Shown here: positions 33,247-41,633 of the stretch, piece by piece
Position numbering within the stretch: the stretch's first letter is position 1
Layout: every line of letters starts with the position of its first letter
Source of the DNA: Streptomyces amritsarensis
Lineage (GTDB): Bacteria; Actinomycetota; Actinomycetes; Streptomycetales; Streptomycetaceae
Reading direction: 5' to 3'
NCBI RefSeq assembly: GCF_001953875.1
Contig: NZ_MQUR01000062.1
Span: 1 to 47,844, forward strand
DNA: 47,844 nt
Position numbers and translations under genes: made by a program
The notes under the pieces: generated by a model
The model's database searches: none
What the model was told of the DNA's origin: nothing
The model's input: only the letters and a program-made list of their open reading frames with translations

Positions 33247-34812
33247 TCAGCGGTCGCGGACGGCGACGATGCCGTTGAAGACTCCGACGTACGCGGTGCC
33301 GTCGGGGCCGAGCGTGATGGGGGCCCAGTTGTTGTCGTAGAGCGGGCCGGTGCCGGTCAGCTGCCGCCAGCGCCGCTCACCGGTGCGGAAGTCCACGGCC
33401 GTCAGGTACCAGCCGTCGATCCCCCAGGCGTTGGGCTCCTTCTCGTAGAAGTAGAGCAGCCCGTTCGCGGTGGAGAGCTTCGGTACCACGGACGGCGCGC
33501 GCACGGCGCTCTCCCACACCGTGTCGCAGCCGCTGCCGTCGGCGCGGACGTCGATACGGGCCACCCCGCCCACGACGGACCTGCCCAGCAGCACACTGGT
33601 GGGGTTCTCGTAGCCGTAGTTGTTCTCGACGACGATGCTGTTGCCCCAGGTGATCAGGGAGTTGTCGGTGGTCGAGGCGCCGGAGCCGAAGACGGGCACC
33701 TTGCAGACCAGCCGCCGGTCCGCGGGGACGTCCGCGCCCCGCCGGTGGACCAGGACGTTCATCCGGTCGTCGGCGTTGTCGGTGATGGCGACGTATCCGT
33801 CGCCGAAGAGGTCCGGTGTCGTGCCCGAACCCTGGTTGACGGAGCCGGGCTTGGCGGCGGTCCCGCGGTCGTAGGTCTGGCGCCACTGCACCACGGGCGT
33901 ACCGTCGGGGGCGGCCCGGAAGCTGTACAGCGCGTGGTCGGAGACGATGGAGACGCCGTCCTCGGCGACCGAGAAGGAGTTCTGGATCTCCTCGCCCGCC
34001 AGCCGCACGGAGCGGATCTGCCCGGTGGCCGGATCCACGGTGCCGACCCGGCCCTGGCGGGTCACCCACCAGATGCGTCCCTCCCAGTCGGGCATGACGG
34101 AGGTGACGGGGTCGCAGCCGCCGGTGGGCCGCAGATTGGTCCAGGTCACGCAGTCGTGCGGAACGTGGCCGGTGAGGTCCCAGTCGTCGTCGACGGTGAA
34201 CTTCCAGCTGCCGTCGGGGTTCTGGGAGTGCGCGAGGCGCAGCACGTGCTGGCGGGAGTCGGCGAGGACGGCGCGGTCCTGGTCGTCCAGGTAGAAGTAG
34301 GCGCCGCCCGAGGTGTCCTTGAAGATCTTCGCGAAGTCGAGCGAGGTGATCGCCTCGACGGTGGAGGAGCGCTGCGGGAGCTGGTACTCGGCGAGCGTGG
34401 CCAGCGTACGCGGCTCCAGGAGCTTGACCTTGAAGCCCGAGAAGGTGCCGCACACCGTGACGAGGCGGCCGCCCGCGTCGAAGGTGGCGGTGGCGCACTC
34501 GCCGCCGAGCGCCGCGATCTTCTCGCTGGTCACCTGGAGGTTCTTGCCGAGCGGCCCCGCCCAGGGCGAGGTCGCGCTGCCGGCCGCGTCGGAGTGCATG
34601 CCGTTGCGGCCGTTGGGCGCGAGGTACGGGTGCTGCGGCGGGGCCTGGCCCGGCAGCGGCGCGGCGGTCGCGGGGGCGCCCTCGTAGTGGGCGATCAGCC
34701 GGTGGCCCGGCGCCTTGGGTATCTCCTCGGACTGGGCCGGGGAGCCGCCGTGGAGCACCGTGAAGGCGGCCACGGCGGGCACTACGGCGCAGTTCAGCGC
34801 TCTTCGGAACAT
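33247..34812 (-). CDS. Secreted beta-propeller-like protein of unknown function
   Basis: The 521-residue protein begins with a signal peptide (MFRRALNCAVVPAVAAFTVL) after a GGAGGA ribosome site. The rest has short repeats rich in Gly, Asp and Trp, such as WEGRIWWVTRQGRVGTVDPATG and LGPDGTAYVGVFNGIVAVRD, which suggests a PQQ/beta-propeller fold. I do not recognise a catalytic motif. It is monocistronic on the minus strand between streptavidin and the nickel transporter operon. I see no link to the biotin theme. Confidence 0.72.
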   Translation of the reverse strand: MFRRALNCAVVPAVAAFTVLHGGSPAQSEEIPKAPGHRLIAHYEGAPATAAPLPGQAPPQHPYLAPNGRNGMHSDAAGSATSPWAGPLGKNLQVTSEKIAALGGECATATFDAGGRLVTVCGTFSGFKVKLLEPRTLATLAEYQLPQRSSTVEAITSLDFAKIFKDTSGGAYFYLDDQDRAVLADSRQHVLRLAHSQNPDGSWKFTVDDDWDLTGHVPHDCVTWTNLRPTGGCDPVTSVMPDWEGRIWWVTRQGRVGTVDPATGQIRSVRLAGEEIQNSFSVAEDGVSIVSDHALYSFRAAPDGTPVVQWRQTYDRGTAAKPGSVNQGSGTTPDLFGDGYVAITDNADDRMNVLVHRRGADVPADRRLVCKVPVFGSGASTTDNSLITWGNSIVVENNYGYENPTSVLLGRSVVGGVARIDVRADGSGCDTVWESAVRAPSVVPKLSTANGLLYFYEKEPNAWGIDGWYLTAVDFRTGERRWRQLTGTGPLYDNNWAPITLGPDGTAYVGVFNGIVAVRDR

Positions 34813-34942
34813 CCGGACTTCCTCCGTGTCGCAACCGTTGTGTTGACATTGCGTCTGACATCGCGCCGCGGCCAGACGCTAGGTCGCGGTGCCGGAGGAG
34901 TCCATGCATGCGCCGGATGATTCACGAAGGCGCAACAGTCGA

Positions 34943-35137
34943 TCAGGGATTGAGGCTGGAGACCGCGTTCGCGGTGGCCGTCAGGCCGCTGTGGATGGTC
35001 GCGGCCATGCTGCTGCTCGCGAGGTAGAAGCCCAGGAGCACGCAGACGAGTGCGTGCGAGAACTTCAGCCCGCCGCTGCGCAGGAAGATCCAGGCGAGGA
35101 TGAGGAGAAGGACGACCACGGAGAGGGAAAGCACCAT
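34943..35137 (-). CDS. Small two-segment membrane protein
   Basis: The 64-residue protein starts at ATG 35137 with a perfect AGGAGG five bases upstream; an upstream in-frame ATG lacks a site. It has two hydrophobic stretches, LSLSVVVLLLILAWIFL and ALVCVLLGFYLASSS. It lies 44 bases after nikE in the same direction, so it may be read from the nickel operon. Small proteins like this are common in Streptomyces and the function is unknown. Confidence 0.7.
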   Translation of the reverse strand: MVLSLSVVVLLLILAWIFLRSGGLKFSHALVCVLLGFYLASSSMAATIHSGLTATANAVSSLNP

Positions 35138-35181
35138 CGAGACCTCCTGAGTCACCGTCATGGTGGCGCAGGGCGGGGTGC

Positions 35182-35895
35182 TCACGGGCGAAGGACGTGT
35201 CCGCCGTACGGGTGTTGACGGTCCGTGACGGGCGGTCGGTCCTTGACGATCTCGTTCCAGTGGGCGGTGCGCCCGCACCAGCGCTCCAGCAGCACCGGGT
35301 CGTGCCCCACCGCGAGCAGCCCGGCCCCCGTCTCGGCGCGGTAGTCCTCCACGACCGCGACCAGGGCGGCCGTGGTGGAGGCGTCGAGCATCGCGGTCAT
35401 CTCGTCGCAGACCAGCCAGCGCGGGCACAGCACCAGGGCCCGGGCCAGGCAGGCCCGTTGCAGCTGTCCGTCGCTGACCTCGTGGGGCCGGCGGGCGAGC
35501 AGATCAGCGCCGAGCCCCACACGCTGCGCCAACTCGGCCACCCGCGCCGCCGCTTCGCTGCGCCGGCCGGTCGCGCGCAGGGGTTCCGCGACGAGGTCGC
35601 GCAGCCGCAGGCGCGGGTCTGCGGCCAGCCGCGGCTGCTGGAAGACGACGCCGACCGCGGTGCGCAGGGAGCGCGGGGCCCGGTGGGAGAAGCCGGTCAC
35701 GGCGTGGCCGTCGAGGGTGACGGTCCCCCGGTCGGGCCGGTGCAGCAGGGCGGCGACGCGGGCCAGGGTGGACTTGCCGCAGCCGCTCGGCCCGAGCAGG
35801 CCGAGGGACTCCCCCGGGCGCAGGCTCAGGTGCGCGCCGCGAACCGCTGGGGTGCGGCGGTCGTAGCCGGCGGTGATGTCCTTGAGCTCAAGCAT
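35182..35895 (-). CDS. nikE: Nickel/peptide ABC transporter ATPase (NikE-like)
   Basis: The 237-residue ATPase has Walker A GPSGCGKST, a signature reading VSDGQLQR in place of LSGGQ, and Walker B WLVCDEMTAMLD. It is the second ATPase of a dipeptide/nickel-type transporter and overlaps the upstream ATPase gene by eight bases. The five-gene order and the Nur-type box before the first gene point to nickel rather than peptide import. Confidence 0.82.
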   Translation of the reverse strand: MLELKDITAGYDRRTPAVRGAHLSLRPGESLGLLGPSGCGKSTLARVAALLHRPDRGTVTLDGHAVTGFSHRAPRSLRTAVGVVFQQPRLAADPRLRLRDLVAEPLRATGRRSEAAARVAELAQRVGLGADLLARRPHEVSDGQLQRACLARALVLCPRWLVCDEMTAMLDASTTAALVAVVEDYRAETGAGLLAVGHDPVLLERWCGRTAHWNEIVKDRPPVTDRQHPYGGHVLRP

Positions 35896-36967
35896 GGTGG
35901 CAGGCCACTCCTTCGGTGAGCGCGGGCCGCCGGGTGCGGCAGAGCGGGTCGGCGGCCGCGCAGCGGGCGGCGAAGGCGCAGCCCGGGGGGAGGGCGCCGA
36001 GCTCCGGCGGGGCCCCGGGCACGGGGATGAAGGCGCGTTCGGGGAGGGCGTCGAGGAGGCCCCGGGCGTAGGGGTGGCGGGGGCCGGGGCTGCCGAAGAA
36101 GGCCCCGGCCGGGGCGATTTCGACGATCCGGCCCGCGTACATGACCGCGACGGTGTCGGCGATCCGCTCGGCCGCGGCCAGGTCGTGCGTGATCAGCAGC
36201 AGCGCCCGGCCGTCGGCTCGGGTGTGGGCGCGCAGCTCGTCGGCGGTGCGCAGGACGAGGTCGCGGTCGAGGCCGGTGGTCGGCTCGTCGGCCAGCAGCA
36301 GCGGGGCGTCGCCCACCAGGGCGAGGGCGGTGGCCGCGCGCTGGGCGAGGCCGCCGGAGAGCTCGTGGGGGTGGCGGTCGAGGTGGGAGGCGGGGAAGGC
36401 GGCGCGGCCGGCGGCCGCCTCCGCCGCCGCGCGCAGGGCGGCGAGCCGGTGCCGGCGTCCGCGGCGGGCGGGCCGGTCGGATCCGCCGGAGGCGGGAGGC
36501 GGGCCGGCCTGCGTGGTGTGGCCGGCGTCTGCGGTGCCGGCCAGTTCACGCACGGTCTCCTCCAGCTGGGAGCGGACGGTGCGGACCGGGGTGAGGTGGG
36601 CGGCGGGGCTCTGCGGGACCAGTCCGACCCGCCGGCCGCGCACGGTACGGGCGAGGGTGCGCTCGTCGGCGGCGAGCAGGTCGAGGCCGTCGGCCAGCAG
36701 GGCCGATCCGGCGGTCTCGGCGTTGGCCGGGAGCAGGCCGAGGAGGGCGGAGGCGAGCACGGACTTGCCGCAGCCGCTCTCCCCGACGAGGGCGAGGCTC
36801 TCGCCGGGGGCCAGGGCGAAGGCGGCTTCGGTGACGGCCTCCACATACCGGCCGGCGGCCATGCGGAAGCGGACGGAGAGGCCTTCGACACGCAGGACGG
36901 GCTCGACCCCGCCGGGGCGGGAAGCGTCGGCTCCGGCGGCGGCTGGGACGTGGGGCGAGGGGGTCAC
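35888..36967 (-). CDS. nikD: Nickel/peptide ABC transporter ATPase (NikD-like)
   Basis: The 359-residue ATPase has Walker A GESGCGKS, signature LSGGLAQR, Walker B LLLADEPTTGLD, and the C-terminal cysteine-containing oligopeptide-transporter extension GCAFAARCAAADPLCRTRRP. An insertion of roughly 30 residues rich in Gly, Arg and Pro lies between the Q-loop and the signature. The start is GTG 36967, overlapping the stop of the upstream permease gene (GTGA). Confidence 0.82.
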   Translation of the reverse strand: MTPSPHVPAAAGADASRPGGVEPVLRVEGLSVRFRMAAGRYVEAVTEAAFALAPGESLALVGESGCGKSVLASALLGLLPANAETAGSALLADGLDLLAADERTLARTVRGRRVGLVPQSPAAHLTPVRTVRSQLEETVRELAGTADAGHTTQAGPPPASGGSDRPARRGRRHRLAALRAAAEAAAGRAAFPASHLDRHPHELSGGLAQRAATALALVGDAPLLLADEPTTGLDRDLVLRTADELRAHTRADGRALLLITHDLAAAERIADTVAVMYAGRIVEIAPAGAFFGSPGPRHPYARGLLDALPERAFIPVPGAPPELGALPPGCAFAARCAAADPLCRTRRPALTEGVACHHA

Positions 36968-37830
36968 AGGGTCAGCTCCGAGCGGCGGCGCGGGTTGAGG
37001 CGGTCGCGCCAGGCGCCCGCGAGGCCGGCGATGGCCAGGGTCGGGACGATCAGGAGGAGGCCGGGGAAGAGGGTCGGCCACCAGTGCCCGGCGAGCAGCG
37101 AGCCGCGCGCGCCCTGCACGAGGTTGCCCAGGCTCGCCTGGTGGGCCGGGAGCCCCAGGCCCAGGAAGGACAGGGCGGACTCGTGCCACATCGCGTGCGG
37201 GATCATCAGTACGGCGGCGAGGCCGGCCTGCGGCAGGATGCCGGGCACCAGGTGCCGTACGGCGACCCGCCACCGCGAGGCCCCGCCGGAGACGGCCGCG
37301 TCCACGTAGGGCCGGCCGCGCAGCGACAGCACCTCCGCCCGGACGATCCGGGCCGTCGAGAGCCAGTGCGTGACCGCGACCGAGGCCACGACGGGCCACA
37401 GCCCCGGCCGGAACACGGCCACGACGAAGATGCCCAGGAGCAGGTGCGGGATGGCGGAGAGGGTGTCCACGACCCGCATCGCGATCCGGTCGGCCCAGCC
37501 GCCGAGCGCGCCCGCGGCGGCGCCCACCGCCGTGCCGATGACGGTGGCGACCAGTGCGGCCACCAGGCCGACGAGCAGGGACACCCGCAGTCCGTGGACG
37601 CACCGCAGCAGCAGGTCGCGTCCCACGTCGTCGGTGCCGAAGGGGTGGGCCCACGAGGGGGGTTGCAGCTTCGCCGCCAGGTCCACCGCCTGCTGGTCCA
37701 GTTGCGCCAGCGGGGGCACGACCAGGACGGCCAGCACGACCACCGCCATGACGGCGGCGCAGGCGCGGACCCGCAGGGTGCGCGTGGAGCGCCGGGCGCC
37801 GCCCCGGGTGCGCCAGACCTGCTCAGCCAT
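36964..37830 (-). CDS. nikC: Nickel/peptide ABC transporter permease (NikC-like)
   Basis: The 288-residue membrane protein has five or six hydrophobic segments, an N-terminal region HPFGTDDVGRDLLLRCVHGLRVSL typical of DppC/NikC, and the coupling motif VAVRHLVPGILPQ that contacts the ATPases. It overlaps the upstream permease gene by eight bases and the downstream ATPase gene by GTGA. Confidence 0.84.
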   Translation of the reverse strand: MAEQVWRTRGGARRSTRTLRVRACAAVMAVVVLAVLVVPPLAQLDQQAVDLAAKLQPPSWAHPFGTDDVGRDLLLRCVHGLRVSLLVGLVAALVATVIGTAVGAAAGALGGWADRIAMRVVDTLSAIPHLLLGIFVVAVFRPGLWPVVASVAVTHWLSTARIVRAEVLSLRGRPYVDAAVSGGASRWRVAVRHLVPGILPQAGLAAVLMIPHAMWHESALSFLGLGLPAHQASLGNLVQGARGSLLAGHWWPTLFPGLLLIVPTLAIAGLAGAWRDRLNPRRRSELTL

Positions 37831-38824
37831 CGAAGCCCACCCTCGGGTCGGCCAGCCCGTACAGCAGGTCGGACAGCAGGTTCCCGGCGAGTACCGCCCC
37901 GGTGGCCAGCACGGTCAGTGCCGCCAGCAGTGGGAAGTCGACCGAGGTGGCCGCCTGCACGGTCGCCGCGGCGACGCCCGGCCAGCTGAAGACGGTCTCC
38001 ACGAGCAGGGCGCCGGTGATGAGTTCGGGTACCCGGGAGCCGATCAGTGTCAGCATCGGCAGCATGCCGGAGCGCAGGGCGTGGCCGAGCAGGACCCTGC
38101 GTTCGGCCAGGCCGCGCGCGCGGGCGCCGCGTACGGGGTCTTCCGCGAGGGCGTCGGCCACGCCCTGGCGGACGTACAGGAAGAACCAGGGCAGTTGGGA
38201 GACGCCCAGCACCAGTGCGGGCAGCACGAGGTGGGAGGCGACCTGCGCGAAGGTGACCGTGTCGCTGCCCGCGTCGGTGAGGCCGCCCGAGGGCAGCGCG
38301 CCGAGCCGTACGGAGAAGAACCAGATGGCGAGCAGCGCCAGCCAGAAGGCCGGCGCGGCCTCCAGGGTGTAGGCGAGCGCGGACACGGTGCGGTCAAGCG
38401 GGCCGCCCGTCCGGCGTGCGGCCAGCACCCCGAGCACGGTGCCCGCGAGGACGGCCGCGGTGAAGGCGCAGGCCGCGAGCAGCGCCGACCAGCCCACCCG
38501 CTCCGCGATGACGTCGGCGACGGGCTGGCGCATGACGGCGGAGGTGCCGAGGTCGCCGGTCAGCGCCGAGGTCAGCCAGTCCCACCAGCGTGCGACCAGG
38601 GGCCGGTCGACGCCGAGGTTGATCCGCAGCTGGTCGAGTTCGGCCTGCGAGGCGGTGAGGCCGGCGGTGCCGGCGTAGGCCTTGACCGGGTCGAAGGGGG
38701 ACAGCGCGGCGAGGGCGAAGACGCCGAAGGTGACGGCGAGCAGGACGGGGGCGGCGGACAGGGTCCGCCGCCCCGCCATGCGGGCCATCGGCCTCCAGGG
38801 GAGGCGGACGGAGCGGGTGGTCAC
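37823..38824 (-). CDS. nikB: Nickel/peptide ABC transporter permease (NikB-like)
   Basis: The 333-residue permease has an N-terminal membrane segment (LSAAPVLLAVTFGVFALAALSPFDP), a region LGVDRPLVARWWDWL and the coupling motif ARGLAERRVLLGHALRSGMLPM, all typical of DppB/NikB. It starts ten bases after the substrate-binding protein gene. Confidence 0.84.
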   Translation of the reverse strand: MTTRSVRLPWRPMARMAGRRTLSAAPVLLAVTFGVFALAALSPFDPVKAYAGTAGLTASQAELDQLRINLGVDRPLVARWWDWLTSALTGDLGTSAVMRQPVADVIAERVGWSALLAACAFTAAVLAGTVLGVLAARRTGGPLDRTVSALAYTLEAAPAFWLALLAIWFFSVRLGALPSGGLTDAGSDTVTFAQVASHLVLPALVLGVSQLPWFFLYVRQGVADALAEDPVRGARARGLAERRVLLGHALRSGMLPMLTLIGSRVPELITGALLVETVFSWPGVAAATVQAATSVDFPLLAALTVLATGAVLAGNLLSDLLYGLADPRVGFDG

Positions 38825-38834
38825 TGCGCGCGGC

Positions 38835-40433
38835 TCACTTCTGCTTGGGCTTCCAGGTCTCGACGTTCCACCAGGGGCCCGCGCCCAGGCCGTGGTCGTG
38901 CGGCTCCACCTGTGTGCCGAGTCCGTCCCACTTGTCGTTCACGACGTAGAGGTGGTCGATGTGGGTGAGGAAGACATAGCCGGGGTTGTCGGCGAGGCGG
39001 CGCTGCACCGTGTCGTAGGCGGCCTTGCGGACGGCCGGGTCGGCGCTGCGGCGCCCTTCGGCGAGGGCCGCGTCCACGGCGGGATCGTCGTACCAGGCCA
39101 TGTTGTTGAAGCCGTCTCCGCCGTGCGAGGAGGTCAGCAGCAGGTACTGGTCGAAGTCGGGGTCGGCCGGTGAGCCGCCGCCCGCGAGGACGGCCTCGGT
39201 CTTCATCCGGGGTTCGATGACCTCCCAGGTGCCGGCCTCGGTCCTGACCTCGATGCCGGCCTTCTTGGCGTCGGAGGCGAAGGCGAGGGCGTGGTCCTGG
39301 CGGATCTTGTCGCCGGAGGTGTACCAGAGCGGGAAGGAGGCGCGGACCCCGTCCTTGGTGCGGATACCGTCCGCGCCGGCCTTCCAGCCGGCGTCGTCGA
39401 GGATCCTGCGGGCCCGGTCGAGGTCGTGGCGGCGCTCGGTGCCGGCCGCGAACCACGGGCTGTCGGTCGGCACCGGCCCGAAGGCGGGCTTGCCCGCGCC
39501 GTCGAGCAGCTTGTCGACCATGGCCGTCCGGTCCACGGCGATGTCCAGTGCCCGGCGGACGGCGAGGTCGCCGGTGACCTCGTGGTGCGTCGGGAGGGTC
39601 ACGGTGCGGTAGTCGAAGGTCTTGGCGGCGTAGGTGCGCCGCGCGGTGTCCTTCGCGAAGCCCTCGGCCAGGTTGGGCGGCAGGATGGCGCCGTCCAGCT
39701 CGCCGGAGCGCAGCCGGGTGGCGCGTACGTCGTCGTCCTTGATCACGGCCATCGTGAACTTCTTGACGGCGGGCTCGCCGCCCCAGTGGTGGGGGTTGGC
39801 CTTGAAGCTGAGCTTCTCGCCCTTGGACCAGCCGGTGAGCACGTAGGGGCCGGTGCCGACGGGGTGTGTGGTGAAGTCGCCGCTGTTGACGTCCTGCTTG
39901 CCCGCGATGTGCTCCGGGGCGATGGGCAGCACGGTCCGCTCGGCGAAGGGCGCGTAGGGGTACTTCAGGGTGAAGACGACGGTGTCCTCGCCCTTCGCCT
40001 CGACGGTCTCGATCGCGTCCAGCTCGGTCTTGGAGGGGTTGTTCGTCCCCGCGGCGAGGATCGTCCGGTAGGTGAAGACGACGTCCTTGGCGGAGAAGGG
40101 CGCCCCGTCGCTGAACTTCACGCCCCGGCGAAGGGTGAAGGAGTAGGTGCGCCCGTCGGCGGACACCTCCGGGAGGGCCTGGGCCAGGGCGGGCTTCAGC
40201 TTCATGTCCGCGTCGCGCGTCAGCAGCCCGTCGAAGATCTTGGAGTTGCCGTCCTTGCCGTAGCCGAGCAGCGGGCTGAGGCTGTCCGGCTCGGTGGCTG
40301 CGGCGACCACGACCGAGTCCGCGCCGGCGGCGCCGCCGGCCCCGCCCGCGGGGGCGGAGCAGGCCGCCACGCCCGTGATGAGTGCGCCGGCCAGTGCCAC
40401 CCTGGCCGCTCCCCGTACTGTCCGGGCCGTCAT
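38835..40433 (-). CDS. nikA: Nickel/peptide ABC transporter solute-binding lipoprotein (NikA-like)
   Basis: The 532-residue family 5 binding protein starts at ATG 40433 with AGGGA ten bases upstream. It has a lipoprotein signal with lipobox VAAC at residue 25 and then TEPDSLSPLLGYG, LRRGVKFSDGAPFSAKDVVFTY and HPVGTGPYVLTGW of the DppA/NikA family. An upstream in-frame ATG at 40460 would put the Nur-type box almost against its start, so 40433 is preferred. It should capture a nickel complex at the cell surface; a short peptide substrate is the alternative. Confidence 0.85.
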   Translation of the reverse strand: MTARTVRGAARVALAGALITGVAACSAPAGGAGGAAGADSVVVAAATEPDSLSPLLGYGKDGNSKIFDGLLTRDADMKLKPALAQALPEVSADGRTYSFTLRRGVKFSDGAPFSAKDVVFTYRTILAAGTNNPSKTELDAIETVEAKGEDTVVFTLKYPYAPFAERTVLPIAPEHIAGKQDVNSGDFTTHPVGTGPYVLTGWSKGEKLSFKANPHHWGGEPAVKKFTMAVIKDDDVRATRLRSGELDGAILPPNLAEGFAKDTARRTYAAKTFDYRTVTLPTHHEVTGDLAVRRALDIAVDRTAMVDKLLDGAGKPAFGPVPTDSPWFAAGTERRHDLDRARRILDDAGWKAGADGIRTKDGVRASFPLWYTSGDKIRQDHALAFASDAKKAGIEVRTEAGTWEVIEPRMKTEAVLAGGGSPADPDFDQYLLLTSSHGGDGFNNMAWYDDPAVDAALAEGRRSADPAVRKAAYDTVQRRLADNPGYVFLTHIDHLYVVNDKWDGLGTQVEPHDHGLGAGPWWNVETWKPKQK

Positions 40434-40463
40434 GCTCTGCACATCCCTGTTCACGTTCATCCG

Positions 40464-40486
40464 TTATTGCAAAGAGCTGGCAATAA
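40464..40486 (-). promoter_or_regulatory. Nur-type nickel operator upstream of nikA
   Basis: TTATTGC at 40464-40470 and GCAATAA at 40480-40486 form a perfect inverted repeat around nine bases. The core TTGCAA-N5-TGGCAA (40467-40483) differs at one position from the Nur box TTGCAA-N5-TTGCAA described for Streptomyces coelicolor. This suggests nickel-dependent repression of the nik operon. Confidence 0.68.
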
Positions 40487-40613
40487 TGCCAGATGTGATC
40501 AGAAGTCGACGACTCGGGTCACATCCTCGGTCGGTAGCGCACAGGTCTTGTCGCTCCCCCGCCTTCCGTGCCATATATGTCTAGACCTTTACGGAAGCCG
40601 AGGAAGGCCCCCC

Positions 40614-41570
40614 GTGCGACGCAGCGCCCCCACGCTCGCCCTCTTCCTGACCCTGACCGGCCTGACCGGCCTCACCGCCTGCACCGCGCCCGACACCGTG
40701 CCGCCGTCCGCCCCCACCGGACTCACCGCCCAGGCCGGCAGCGCCACCTCCGTGCACGTCATGTGGAACGCGGCCGCGGCCCGGGACGGGGTGACGCACT
40801 ATCAGGTGTTCGAGGGCGATCGACCGGTGCGGGAACTCCCGGCCGAGAAGACCATGGTGGACATCACCGGCCTCACCCCGCAGACCGCCTACTCCTTCAC
40901 GGTGCGGGCCCGGGACTCCGCCGGGAACCTGTCCCCGGCCGCTCCGGCCGCGCGCGTCACCACCCCGGCGGCCAAGGCCGAGGACCGCACCCCGCCCTCC
41001 GCGCCGGCCACCACCACCGGCGGCGCGACGGGCCCCCGGTCCGCCCGGGTGTCGTGGACCCCCTCGGCGGACGACACGGGCGTCACCGCCTACGACGTCT
41101 ACCAGGGCGGCGTACGCATCCACACCGCCGGCCCCGGCGACAGCACGACCACGCTGACCGGCCTGCGACCCGACACCGTCTACACCTTCACCGTCCGGGC
41201 CCGCGACGGCGCCGACAACTCCTCCCCCGACGGCCCGGCCGTGGACGTGAGCACACCCCCCGCCTCCGGTGACGGACCGGGCACCGCCCCCGCCGATCTC
41301 ACCGCGACGGCCTCACCGGGCGCCGTCACCCTCACCTGGACCGCCCCCGACACCGGCCGCCCGACCGCCGAGTACGAGCTGTACGTCAACGGACGGCCCA
41401 CCACCGTCATCCAGTTCGGTGCGGGCGCGGTGCCCGCGGGCCGGGTGGAGCACCGCCTCACCGTGGCCGAGCCCGTCGGCACCGAGTGGGCCGTGAAAGT
41501 GCGGGCCAGGCTCCCCGACGGCAACTGGGGCGCCTTCTCCGCGGAGCGGCGGATCACGCTCGTCGCCTGA
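40614..41570 (+). CDS. Lipoprotein with fibronectin type III domains
   Basis: The 318-residue protein starts at GTG 40614 after GAGGAAGG. A short signal ends in the lipobox GLTGLTAC. It then has about three fibronectin type III repeats, beginning PPSAPTGLTA, PPSAPATTTG and APADLTATAS, each with the typical YxFTVRARD strand in the first two. No catalytic domain is visible. It is divergent from nikA and probably faces outward on the cell surface as a binding or spacer module. Confidence 0.83.
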   Translation: MRRSAPTLALFLTLTGLTGLTACTAPDTVPPSAPTGLTAQAGSATSVHVMWNAAAARDGVTHYQVFEGDRPVRELPAEKTMVDITGLTPQTAYSFTVRARDSAGNLSPAAPAARVTTPAAKAEDRTPPSAPATTTGGATGPRSARVSWTPSADDTGVTAYDVYQGGVRIHTAGPGDSTTTLTGLRPDTVYTFTVRARDGADNSSPDGPAVDVSTPPASGDGPGTAPADLTATASPGAVTLTWTAPDTGRPTAEYELYVNGRPTTVIQFGAGAVPAGRVEHRLTVAEPVGTEWAVKVRARLPDGNWGAFSAERRITLVA

Positions 41571-41633
41571 TCCGGGGAACCGGATCCGGCATTGACGGCA
41601 CGGTGGGATAAGAAGATCGCGCACAATACTCCC

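Noticed and set aside
35182..40433. Dipeptide/oligopeptide import operon
   Set aside because: Family resemblance alone fits, but the Nur-type box upstream of the binding protein gene favours nickel.
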